Of a stretch of DNA of 64,000 nt, positions 46,807-57,710 are shown one piece after another; the stretch's first letter is position 1, and each line of letters starts with the position of its first letter. The DNA comes from Dolomedes plantarius. Its lineage: Eukaryota > Arthropoda > Arachnida > Araneae > Dolomedidae. Below the pieces are notes generated by a model. The model did no database searches. It had not been told where the DNA came from and worked only from the letters and a program-made list of their open reading frames with translations. The stretch is from the NCBI GenBank assembly GCA_907164885.2, contig OU015497.1, positions 66,553,577 to 66,617,576 on the forward strand, written 5' to 3'. The translations under genes and the position numbers were made by a program.

Positions 46807-48431
46807 CTACACATTGCTCATTATTGGAGGAGGTGTAAGTTTGAACTTGGACCAATGAATAAGTTCAATGTAATTTGAAGCTGCAAAATTGATGGTCGGT
46901 GGGTGAAAAGTTCGCACCGATTTCCCTTTTGGTTCTTGTTTTCTTGCTTTTAGCAATTTTCGAAAAGCTAGCTGTCTTACGTGCACTCTCTCATCTAGTA
47001 CCATTGAAATTAAAAAAATTTCGGGGTGACAAAAATACGCATTCCTCTGAATGACAGGATCAATTATTTTACGTACCCTGTCGGGAAGCTGTCTTGTCTT
47101 CTGTACTAATTTAAACACGTGAACTTCTCCAAACTTTAAAGAGGGATGCATTTTAATTCCAAACCATACTGGATCGTATATCTCCATAATATAGCTGACC
47201 AGCAGTTTAATTTCGTCAGAAGGTTTTACTTCAGAAATATATAGTCTTAAGATCCTATTTGCACAAGTTAACCACCTAGAGTTACTAAGAGGACCAAGAT
47301 CTTTCACAGCGATATCTGACGCACACTCTCCTGTCTTGACTGTTCGATAAATATTAAGTAAATACTGCTGGTCCTTGCCTAAGTCAGTTTTGGTCACATT
47401 TATCTCCTCACTATTAATCGTTTCAAAATTAGCAACAGGGAGTTTTTCACAGTCAGTCAACTTCTTACCAATTTGTCCTGAGAAACTTGTGGGTCCTGTA
47501 GTATCACCATCTACACTTTCAAAGAAATGTCTGAACGGAAGTTCGTTGAATTGCAATAAACATATAAACCATTGTAAAGGACGACCAAGTTTAAGCTCAA
47601 GGTTACGAATAACACCGTTTTTCCACCCTGTGTTAGTCGCTGTTCCGTCACATCCAATTGCAACAAGCTTAACATAATAAAAGTTATTGTTTTCTAAATA
47701 ACAAAAGATGCTATTAGCTATTTCACTTCCAGTGGCCCTTGGAGGTGTCAAATGTCCCAGATAATTTCCATCAGGCTCTTGAACCAAGCTGATGTGCTCC
47801 TCTTTCTTTAGTCTGCGATACATTTTGTTACCATTCTTTTCCTGATAATAAGTGTTATATTTTCTCCGGTCAAAATACAGTCCAAGTAACTCTACATTTG
47901 GAGAGTCTGATTGTAAAGAGTATCGAATTTTATGTTTTTCTCGTCTGATCTTACTCTTATCTATTACTAGAGACATATCTCCTTCATTTATCATGCCTAC
48001 ATCTTGCAAAACACAGGAAGCAATAGCAGCAGTGGCTCTCTCGGATATCCCATATCTATCGCTTATTAATGCTGTTGCAGGAAGCTTAATTCGCATTTGC
48101 GATGTTGACGGCAAACTGTCATATTTTGCTTCGAGACTCTCAAACTGGCTATTTTGGGCAGATTTTATAAGAGTATCTCTTTTGCTAGCTTTAATATCAG
48201 GTTCAGCAATCTCATTTTTTTTTCACTTTGCATTCTTTTATTTCTTTTTTCAATATTATTAGTCTCTACTCTATCCAAAGTATCAATAAATTTTAAACGG
48301 CCATTTCGGTGGTCGAACAAAAACTCTCTCACAATAATAGGGATCTTATTTCCTTTATCACATTTACAATCCATAATTACTTTACATTTAGAAGAGATAG
48401 GCTTCTTACCACACGAACACGCAAAATTCAT
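46807..48431 (-). pseudogene. Transposase of an uncharacterised family, about 540 residues, one frameshift
   Basis: The N-terminal frame (48431 down to about 48200) starts MNFACSCGKKPISSKCKV and has a CxC, C, CxC set (about residues 5-24) that could bind zinc. At a run of nine A near 48215 the frame is lost. One extra base there would join it to the second frame, whose similarity starts near ASKRDTLIKSAQNSQFESLE, well before its first ATG at 48114. That 435-residue part (46807-48114) contains LPATALISDRYGISERATAA, EEHISLVQEPDGNYLGHLTP, VAIGCDGTATNTGWKNGVIR, LGRPLQWFICLLQFNELPFR, SRWLTCANRILRLYIS, and near its end INFAASNYIELIHW. I recognise this as a protein family repeated in many metazoan genomes, with the DG of GCDGT and the H/N-ELP segment as conserved landmarks. 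A transposase role is inferred from its place inside inverted repeats. Catalytic residues are not established here. Confidence 0.78.
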
Positions 48432-48444
48432 TACATTTTTGACA

Positions 48445-48769
48445 TTTTTTGACTTTTTTTCAAATTTTAAGCTTCATGCGCAAACAGAATATATCATCTA
48501 AAAGTTATAATTTTTTTAGGTCGAAACTACGCTGTATACTAACAATTTATGGCTGTTGCATTATAAAAGATTACAAAAAAACTAATTTTATTATTTTTTG
48601 AAAATTTCAATTTTTAACATATTTTTTTAATCTTTCAGCCTCATGCGTGAACTGAAGATGCGAACTTAGAATTTTTTTTTAATTTTTCCCCAATTGAGGA
48701 TGCCAAACTACAACTTTTGAGAGGTAACGCGATTCCGAAATAAAAAAAAATCGATTTTTCCGAACCACC

Positions 48770-48770
<1 letters not shown>
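48445..48770 (-). repeat. Right terminal inverted repeat
   Basis: Reverse complement of 46030-46355. The transposase start codon lies about 14 bp inside its inner edge, so this repeat probably also carries the promoter. That is an inference. Confidence 0.85.
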
Positions 48771-50190
<1,420 letters not shown>

Positions 50191-50194
50191 TCAG

Positions 50195-50485
50195 GTCCAC
50201 ATAGGCTATCGATCAGAGGGATGAGGCTCCGGTTTTATAACTGTACCGCAGTGATGTGAGTCCGATTTCGCCAGTTGCCACCTAAATTTTGATCCAGCAC
50301 CTTAAGGGAAATTTACCCATCAGGAGGGATCATACCCTCTCCTACCTTCTGTGACCTCATAGAGGGAATTTCTGATATACAAATTTAAAGTGCCCATATT
50401 CGGCCTAGACCTGGAGGTATTTAATGGTACGAGTCGGGATTCGATTCCAGCACCTTCAGCACCAAATGCCAGGGCGCAACCACAA
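50195..50485 (-). mobile_element. tRNA-derived SINE, minus strand
   Basis: The minus-strand head GGCATTTGGTGCTGAAGGTG leads to GGAATCGAATCCC (complement of 50436-50448), giving A- and B-box-like elements. The body includes GGCCGAATATGGGCACTTTA and continues to about 50200. The same body in diverged form is at 39360-39655. Confidence 0.7.
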
Positions 50486-50646
50486 GTCTCCCCTGAGCCC
50501 TAATATCGCATTAATGTATAGAGTCATGAGACCTTGCCATAAGTCTTTAGTCATATGTACCGTAGTCATTTTTGGTGAAAAATAAACTTCTACCAATATT
50601 AAAGAATATACCAGAGCAATATCAGTGAGAAGAATTATATAAGAAT

Positions 50647-50692
50647 ATATATATATATATATATATATACAGAGAGAGAGAGAGAGAGGGAG
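50647..50692. repeat. (TA)n then (GA)n microsatellite
   Basis: About 11 TA units followed by about 8 GA units with a GGGA interruption. Confidence 0.93.
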
Positions 50693-50787
50693 AGATACAC
50701 AGATAAATATAGGTATATGCAAAAAATAAAAGTACGCATAGTCTAGTGTTAGACTTGTACAGTTACTTTTACAAATTAAATATGTTA

Positions 50788-50791
<4 letters not shown>

Positions 50792-50833
<42 letters not shown>
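50792..50833. repeat. (TA)n microsatellite
   Basis: About 20 TA units. Confidence 0.95.
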
Positions 50834-50837
<4 letters not shown>

Positions 50838-52180
50838 ATAATTACACAGACGGATGAAATTTCGAAGAGCAAAATATTCCGTAGTTTGTTGAAGAGTATA
50901 GAAAATTTAAAATTTGTTTCAAAGTACATACCACATATTTTAACGCTTTGACGCATATTTGGTTCTCCAATCCTCAAAATATGAGACTATTTTACCCCAA
51001 GCAATTCTTTGGGAATTAATATATCTATGAAAACAGGTAATTACCGCAGTGGAAAAGTAACAGACACTTTGCTAGACATACGATTATCTCCCTTTCCAGA
51101 CGTATAATTATGCCCGTTAGATAATTCACGTTCACATGTGTCAGCCAAGGTTTTTATCTTTTCCTTAGAATCCATTTATAATTATATTGTTTTTTGCAAA
51201 AACCTACCAAGTAAAGCTCATAACGTATGGGCAGAAGCTTCTTTATTGTACTATTATTAATGGAATACTTATAAGGTAGAGACATTTGCTTACATAATTA
51301 ACTACTAAAAACAATTTATTTTCTATGATTGTTCGATGTGTAAGAATATCCACACATCAGCATACATTTTTGAAGAAAAACGTCTGAAGTCCCCTGTAAA
51401 AGGGGAATAAAAATTTGCATTCGTATTATTTTGGCTGCAACGTTGGTAAATTCCAAACACCGATTAAATATTTTCAGTACTAGATGGCTTATAATGTTTG
51501 GGAATCAAAATTCAGCTTTTGTTAGTATTTTATAGTCAACCTATTGGGAATTTGCATCTATTGACACCCCGAGTCGGGTATTTTGAATTCCTAATTAATA
51601 TATCTTCAGTATTTTTAAGTTGGTAGATAGTACTTCAATATTTTCTTTATTTGCTAAACATCTGAAAATTATCTAAAAATATTTGAAACGGAATATGAGA
51701 TTATTTTAAAACACTTTGATTACTCATGTGACTTATCTAGGTTCACATCTATTCATTAAATCTCTAGCCCATCTCAGATAAATAAAAATGAATTACTTTA
51801 ATCACGCCATATTATTCCTTTTCTCAACTTTATAGCTTGCTAGTATGGATTTAACTATAAAAACTACACAGCAATCATAGAGATTTTCGCATCCTACATA
51901 TACAGAGAATATTTCTTCCATTCCCTGAGACTCAATTGTAACAGAGAGTAAGAAGCAAGTCACAAAATTACATCGTATGAAATTGGGCTTTAACTCACAC
52001 GTGCTTCCACTTGAAAGACGTCATAAATTACTTCCAAGTTTTGTCGCTACAAGTGAAATAAAAATACTCGTTTTATGGCAGTGTTATTCATTTCTCCTTC
52101 GGATTAAACGTACATTGAAAGCTATCCTGGTCAAAAGAAATTCAGTTCAAAGAGGAATAAACTAAAATACCTGAATTTGA
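50834..52180. other. No recognised feature
   Basis: A+T-rich non-coding sequence. The 62-codon frame at 51977-52165 has no motif. Confidence 0.5.
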
Positions 52181-52867
52181 AGTTTATATCCCTTTGATAC
52201 ACATAAATAATAAGATTAATTTTGATACAAGCATAAAAGAGCTGTAGAAAAACAACAGAAACCTGTATATTAGAAATGTGTAATAATTTATTTTGTATAA
52301 TTATGGCATAATAATTTTACATAATACTGAATCGGATAGGAAAGCAATTTGTGCACGTCTTATATTGCCAAGAGGCTTTTATGAAACACACAGCAAGAAA
52401 TTTCATGGAAAGGTAAGTATATAAGGTGTATTTTCCCAAATTTCAGATCACTTCAACTAGTGGTGGTGTTTATATCCATTTAACACACAAAAATAATAAG
52501 ATTAGTTTTGATAGAAACATAAAAGAGCTGAACAAACACAACATAAAGCTGTATTCTAGAAACGTGTATATAAGTATGTAATAACTGATTTTGGCTAATT
52601 ATGGTAGATTTTTTTTAACCTAAGGCTGAATAAGGTAGGAAAACAAGTTATGTATAACTTACATCACAAACAACATTTAATGAAACGCTCAGCAAGAAAT
52701 TGCATTCAGCCTGAAAAATATAAAAGTTCATTTCACACATTTTGAATTATTTTTTTTTCGGTTCAAACAAGGGGGGAAGTTTATATCCCTTTAACGCACA
52801 TAAATAATAAGATTAGCTTTGATAGAAACATAGAAGTGCTTCAGAAAAAAAAATCATTTAGTCTTTT

Positions 52868-53160
52868 CTAACGAAACTACCGCGGGTTATTAATGTAAGA
52901 TTGCCTAACGTTGTTTACCTATTTTGTATGTACTATATATCTATGTATGTGTTACATATATATACATAACTCATACATACATAATATGTATGTATGCGTG
53001 CATATAATATGTATGTATAATTTATGTTTAAATGCTTGCTGCTTGCTCAAGCTATACAGACTGGGTTTGGGGAGCTGCCAAAATAATAACTCGCGACGCA
53101 GGACATCTGAAATTTTGCTTTCTGGAGGACTGTTATGGAGGAACCTAATCCAAGATAAAA
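52868..53160 (+). repeat. Dispersed repeat F, copy 1
   Basis: AACGAAACTACCGCGGGTTA at 52872 and, about 220 bp on, ATAACTCGCGACGCAGGACA, then CTTTCTGGAGGACTGTTAT and TAATCC, ending in an A-rich tail. The same blocks in the same order and spacing are at 63646-63850. The middle has become TATATG-rich in this copy. Confidence 0.8.
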
Positions 53161-53186
53161 AAAAAAAAAAAACTAAAACCATTATA

Positions 53187-54065
53187 CAGTCATACTTCGT
53201 AACTCTTCACTACACAGTCATACCTCGGAACTTTTGGCGCGAGAAAAATTTTTCGGTAATCGACGTTTGATCGTCACACGTGTTCAAAGGTTTTCTAAAT
53301 GAGTTGAAGTACAAAATTGTGTTCAAAAGTATTACCCTGACAAAGCTCTAGCAAGCTGAAATGTGGACTTGTTTATAAATCAAACTGTCTCAAATCAGAA
53401 CCATTTTGAAACGTAGACATAAGAAAGATTCTTTTGAAAGGTTTGTAGTGAAGCTCCCTATATTTGAGTCTGCAACAGGCATCGGCGGTGTTAACAGACA
53501 GAAATGAGAAAGAATCCCTGTACGGGATGTTTTGTTGGGAGAAGTTAATTTATGTTTAATGTATGTCTACATTCTTCCTGTAATTATCTAGCGCTGTTGA
53601 AATATTTAATTTTAAATATATTTGTCCGTGAGGAATATATATGACTCCCGGACTTATAGATCAAACGTCTAATAAATAATCTTTTGTGTATTTTGTGTAT
53701 CGTCTAATATTTTGTGTATTTTTCTGAAGCACTTCCGTATATATGACTCCCCTTCCAAGCAATAACCCGCTCCTCCTTTACTTCGCCACTATCCCACGAG
53801 GTCGTCAACTCCTTCCAGTACATGTTGAGTGAAGATAAATTGTATTTAATTTTATATAATTATTGTTTTATATTATATCTGTCCATTTTAAAAATTTTGT
53901 ATAAAAATCAACCCCGCCAAATTATAAATTGCCCCGTAGAATGCGAAATTTCTGGTTTTTCAGGAACGAATTAATTCAATTCATATTACTTCTTATGGGA
54001 AAAATTTGTTCTGTACTCATCGTGCCTTCTAGAATGCATTTACGACGATCACCGTGGTACCCTTG
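53187..54065. mobile_element. Tigger-type non-autonomous element
   Basis: Left end CAGTCATACTTCG (with a second near-copy CAGTCATACCTCGG at 53215). The right end inverted is CAAGGGTACCACGG, fitting the Tigger-type CAGTGGTACCTCGG pattern. TA lies at 53185-53186 and 54066-54067. Just inside the right end, TTATGGGAAAAATTTGTTCT is another family hallmark. No transposase remains in the 879 bp. Confidence 0.78.
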
Positions 54066-54494
54066 TACTAGAAATGTGTGCAGTGTTATATAATAACTGA
54101 TTTGTTTAAGTATCGTAAAATATTTTTTACATAATATTAAATTATGAAAGGAAATCAATTTAGACACTTCTTATATCGCAAAGAAACTTTTATGAAACTG
54201 ACAGCTATAAATTTCATTGAGCGCGAAAAATATATCTGTCCATTTCACAATTTTTTGATTATTTCCTTCGATTCATACTAAGGGTGAGTGTCTAGAAGTA
54301 AAGTTTATACCCCTTTGACACACATAATTAATTTTATTATTTTTGACAGAAACATAAAAGTGCTCAAAAAATAAACTGACACAATTATACTAGATATTTG
54401 TATAACAGTATATAATTGATTTTGTATAATTATGCTAAACACCTTTTTTAGTTTAATTATGTAAGCAATTCAACACAAACTAAAACCTATAAAG

Positions 54495-54600
54495 TGGGCA
54501 TAGACAGCCAAACAAATTAACTGAAAACCTACCCTAGCTTTGAAAGGTTTTACCTTTTCAATAAAAGATTGCACAGTTTCAACAAATCCTCATATTGAAA
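54495..54600 (+). mobile_element. Retroelement tail, Penelope-like, copy 2
   Basis: Shares GGGCATAGACAGCCAAACAA-like, TTTTCAATAAAAGATTGCAC and AACAAATCCTCATATTG blocks in order with 20276-20392. It sits at the left edge of the second interruption of satellite array E. Confidence 0.55.
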
Positions 54601-55526
54601 ACGGACAAATATAACTAAAATGAAATATTTCTAGATAATTATAGGAAGAATGTAGACAAAAGTTAAACAGAAATCAAGCACTTAGGACTCTGCGCACCAT
54701 AAGGCAAGATTTTATAGTAGTGACGGAACTAAACCAAATATCGAGGTAACCGACTGGTATCGTCATCAGGGAGCCTAACCAAATCAGTTACCTCAAGGGG
54801 GAACTTTCTGAATACGATGCAGGTCTAAGCAAAAGACATCGGTTGTGAAAACATCAACTTAAAACTAGTTCCGGAACATCCGATTTGAAACTAGACTGAA
54901 CTGGTTTGCTTTACTCCACCTCGTCCAAATCAAAGCGGTGGCGCGGCAATGAATATGCGCGCATGGTCATTCTCCAGAACTTCTTACAAAGTTTAAAAAA
55001 ACGTTGGCAACAAAAAAGGTGTGGCGAATTATGAATTTTCCGGCTGAAGAACGTTATGTGAATCCAGTCTTCGAATTTTCTTCGGCGAGAGTGTCCATCA
55101 ATGTTCTTATAGAGAAGGTTTTCTGAAGCACGTGGTTGCACGTGTAGCACAAAGGAATTGTAATTAATCTACGAAGGGTTTTACGAAGAAGTGAATCGAG
55201 CTTATGTAAGCCAAGTACCTGCGCATGTGTTTGATATATTTGTACAAATGCGGAATTAACCAATGTAATTGAATCAAGACATCCTAATGTTTCTTAGTCT
55301 TTTGAGGAATAATTGTGATGTCCATGTGCAAATAATTTTTGTGCTCTCCTAGCATAAGTATTAAATAAAGTGTGGTGAGTGAATTCTAGTTTTATTCTTT
55401 TATTTTTAATGCAATGTGCTGATATTTTATAATCACGGCCACAACAATAATTATTAACAATATCCCAAGGCCCCGAGATCCCCATTGAAACAGATAGTTA
55501 AAACAAATAAAAATGACAAGAACAAC
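54601..55526. other. Unassigned insert with mixed base composition
   Basis: Higher G+C than the flanking satellite. An AATAAAGTGTGG phrase at about 55364 may be a polyadenylation signal. Minus-strand frames at 54911-55150 and 55054-55263 have fairly balanced composition but no motif I know. It may be part of an LTR or of the Penelope-like copy, but no end repeats were found. Confidence 0.35.
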
Positions 55527-55707
55527 CATTGGCGGCTCCAAAGGGGGGAGGGGCAGTAGGGGCAATTTCCCCTCCCAAAAAAGCCCGGTGTATTTTTTTT
55601 TCATAGCCTAAAATTATATAATCGTAGACCTAATACTAAATAAGAAATAAGTTTAAATTCAAAATGAGACGATGTTTCTTTCTTACACACACACACACAC
55701 ACATATA

Positions 55708-56990
55708 CAGAGGCTGTTCGCACATTTTTTAGACGATTTTTGTAAGCGGTAATAAAAAAACGTTTGCTGCAAAAGAAATAATTGCAATTATACTATGTTT
55801 TTAAAAGTCAAAATTATCATCTGCGGCTTGAAAGTTTTGTTTTTATTCAAAATGGCATTTTTAACAAAGCACTGGTTCAAAGGCTACATTTATGCTCTTT
55901 CGGAAGAGAAATATGCATACTCCGTTATCCAAAAACGATGTGAGAGTCATGATTTTGTGATATCTAAAGCGTCGATAGGTAATATCGTCAACAAAAAAGG
56001 AATAAACGTCAAATTCGAGCCTCGAGTGGGAGAAAAATTCCAAACAAATATCAAAGGAAAAAACGGACATCTTCGACTATTGCAAAGGTACGTTGTTTAA
56101 TGTTAAAAGAAAATCCCCCTAGTCAAAAGACAGTTGCAAAATCATTAATATGCTCGGTGTCCACTGTAAACAAAATGATAAACGTTGATTTAAATCTTAA
56201 GAAAGCGAAAAAACGCAATGTGCATCGTCTTCTTCCAAATCATATCGCCGAACGCAGGACACGCTGCAGAATTCTATATGAGAAACACTTATCCAAAGAA
56301 AAATGGAAAACAATTGTCACAATATATGAATCATGGGTGTATTTAAATGATTGCAGCAAAAAAAAAGCCATTTATTATCATAAAAGGGGAGAAAAAAATT
56401 TAAGTACATGGTTCAAGGAATCGAAAGAAAGTTTTTCTAAGGGATTCGTGATTGTTGCTGGTTTTTCTTATAATGGCAAGTTAAAAATAAAGAGAGTGGA
56501 AAAAAATGTCAAGATTAACTCCAAATACTATCAGGAACTTATTTTATCGCCAATTTTTCTGAATGAAATACCATCGCTTTACCCACAGTGTCATCAATGT
56601 GTGAGACTCCATCAGGACAAAGCTAGCAGTCACACATCAAAATCCACTGTAAATTTCCTAAAAGAAATGGAACAAAAAACTGGTATCAAGGCCATACCCT
56701 TCACTGATATCCCTACTAAATCTCCCGATGTATCACCTATGGATTTTTGTGCTTTCGGACTTTTAAAATTCGCATTATCCAAACGTCGTCCCATAACCCT
56801 TACAGAACTCTGGAAAACTGTTCAGGAGGAATGGGATAGAATACCTCTTCTGACACTTCAAAAGGCATTATTATCCTGGAAATTGCGGTGTTGAAAGATA
56901 GTTCAGAATAAGGGATGTCAAATAGAACATTTAAAACACAAGAATTTTATGTAATTTAGTTTTGTGAATATAATATACATCGTCTAAAAA

Positions 56991-56995
<5 letters not shown>
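55708..56995 (+). mobile_element. Mariner-type element, near full length
   Basis: The left end after TA (55706-55707) is CAGAGGCTGTTCGCACATTT, continuing TTTAGACGAT. The right end has the inverse ATCGTCTAAAAAATG, but its outer 15 bp or so has been replaced by a (TA)n tract. The interior is a plus-strand transposase gene. Length of about 1.3 kb is normal for the family. Confidence 0.82.
55852..56941 (+). pseudogene. Mariner-type transposase, frameshifted, catalytic Asp lost
   Basis: The likely start is ATG 55852 (MAFLTKHWFKGYIYALSEEK); the frame opens 19 codons earlier without similarity. The first part (to about 56095) is the N-terminal helix-turn-helix region. A frameshift near 56095 leads to a second frame (56100-56894) with KENPPSQKTVAKSLICSVST, the second helix-turn-helix. 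Then comes TIYESWVYLNDCSKKKAIYY, where relatives read TLDEAWVYLND, so the first catalytic aspartate is tyrosine. LHQDKASSHTSKST and TKSPDVSPMDFCAFG keep the second and third aspartates. The frame ends early at WKLRC plus TGA; after it GCQIEHLKH continues the family C-terminus. The copy cannot be active in cis. Confidence 0.88.

Positions 56996-57026
<31 letters not shown>
56993..57026. repeat. (TA)n microsatellite
   Basis: About 17 TA units at the place where the mariner's right terminus should be. Confidence 0.93.
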
Positions 57027-57028
<2 letters not shown>

Positions 57029-57710
57029 CCATAAGGGCCGACGTTGCCCACCCCCCAAAAAAAACTCTAGACTGCAGCCGCCCCTGCGGACAACTTGCCC
57101 TTAGGGCTGAACGCACCATAAATGCAAGTACACATACAATCCTAAAGAACACAAACTCCTTTTATAGGTAATACTGAATTAGGAAGGAAAGCCATTTATG
57201 CATGTCTTATATCGCAAAGAAGCTTTTATGAAACACACAGCTTTTATGAATAACACACATTTCATTGAGCGGGAAATATATACCAGTCCATTTCACACAT
57301 TTTGCATTAATCCCTTCAATTCATACTAGAAGTGAATATCTGAGAGAGACATTTATTTCCGTTTGGCACACATAAATTGTTAGATTAATTATGACGGAAA
57401 AGTAAAAGAGGTTTCGAAAAAACAACAGAAATCAACATACTAGAAATGTGTACAGCACCATGTAATGATTTATTTTGGATAATTATGGTAAAATACATTT
57501 TTGAACAATGCTGAATTACGAAGGAAAGCAAGTTATGCGTGTCTTCTATCAGATTATAGTCTTATTCAGAATTCCAAAATTGGCTTATATCAAGTTATTT
57601 AGCACAGAGCAAGAAATTTAGCGAAAAATATAACACTCCATTTCACACAATTTGGATCATTGCCTTCGATTTATAGTAGGGGTAAGACATTTATCTTCTA
57701 CACTAGAGTA

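Larger units (their letters stand above)
46030..48770 (-). mobile_element. Nearly intact DNA transposon with about 325-bp terminal inverted repeats, superfamily not assigned
   Basis: The left end GGGTGGTTCGAAAAAATCGA and inverted right end GGGTGGTTCGGAAAAATCGA remain aligned for about 325 bp (46030-46355 against 48445-48770), with about 90% identity over the outer 200 bp by eye. The inverted repeats include GGAATCGCGTTACCTCTCAA and a CGCATGAGGCTG block. TAATA flanks both sides (46025-46029 and 48771-48775), so the target duplication is 5 bp, though a TA or other reading is possible inside the TA tract. The interior is one minus-strand transposase gene that starts just inside the right repeat and stops about 450 bp before the left repeat ends. 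Symmetry and coding integrity suggest recent activity. Confidence 0.88.
55527..57086. mobile_element. hAT-type MITE hosting a mariner
   Basis: The left end CATTGGCGGCTCCAAAGGGG and inverted right end CAGGGGCGGCTGCAGTCTAG match the CAGGGGCGGATCCAG-type hAT terminus. Next to both ends are G-rich tracts leading to runs of T. Flanking octamers AGAACAAC (55519-55526) and CGGACAAC (57087-57094) agree at 6 of 8. Most of the interior is the later mariner insertion, leaving about 270 bp of MITE. Confidence 0.6.
52182..57710 (+). repeat. Satellite-like array E, roughly 300-bp unit, interrupted by transposons
   Basis: Units begin GTTTATATCCCTTTGACACA at 52182, 52469, 52779, 54303 and, diverged, about 57349. 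They proceed through CATAAATAATAAGATTA, GAAACATAAAAG, CTAGAAATGTGTA, TAATTTATTTTGTATAATTA, TAATACTGAATTAGGAAGGA, TCTTATATCGCAAAGAAGCT, AAATTTCATTGAGCG and CATTTCACACATTTTGA. The array is interrupted at about 52860-54067 and 54480-57165 by inserted elements, and resumes on each far side in the same phase region, so the insertions are younger than the array. Confidence 0.85.

Noticed and set aside
47375..48262. Plus-strand frames of 100 and 136 codons within the new transposon
   Set aside because: They are antisense to the transposase, which has clear family similarity on the minus strand.
54911..55263. Overlapping minus-strand frames in a less A+T-rich insert
   Set aside because: Balanced composition but no recognisable domain, and they lie between transposon remnants.
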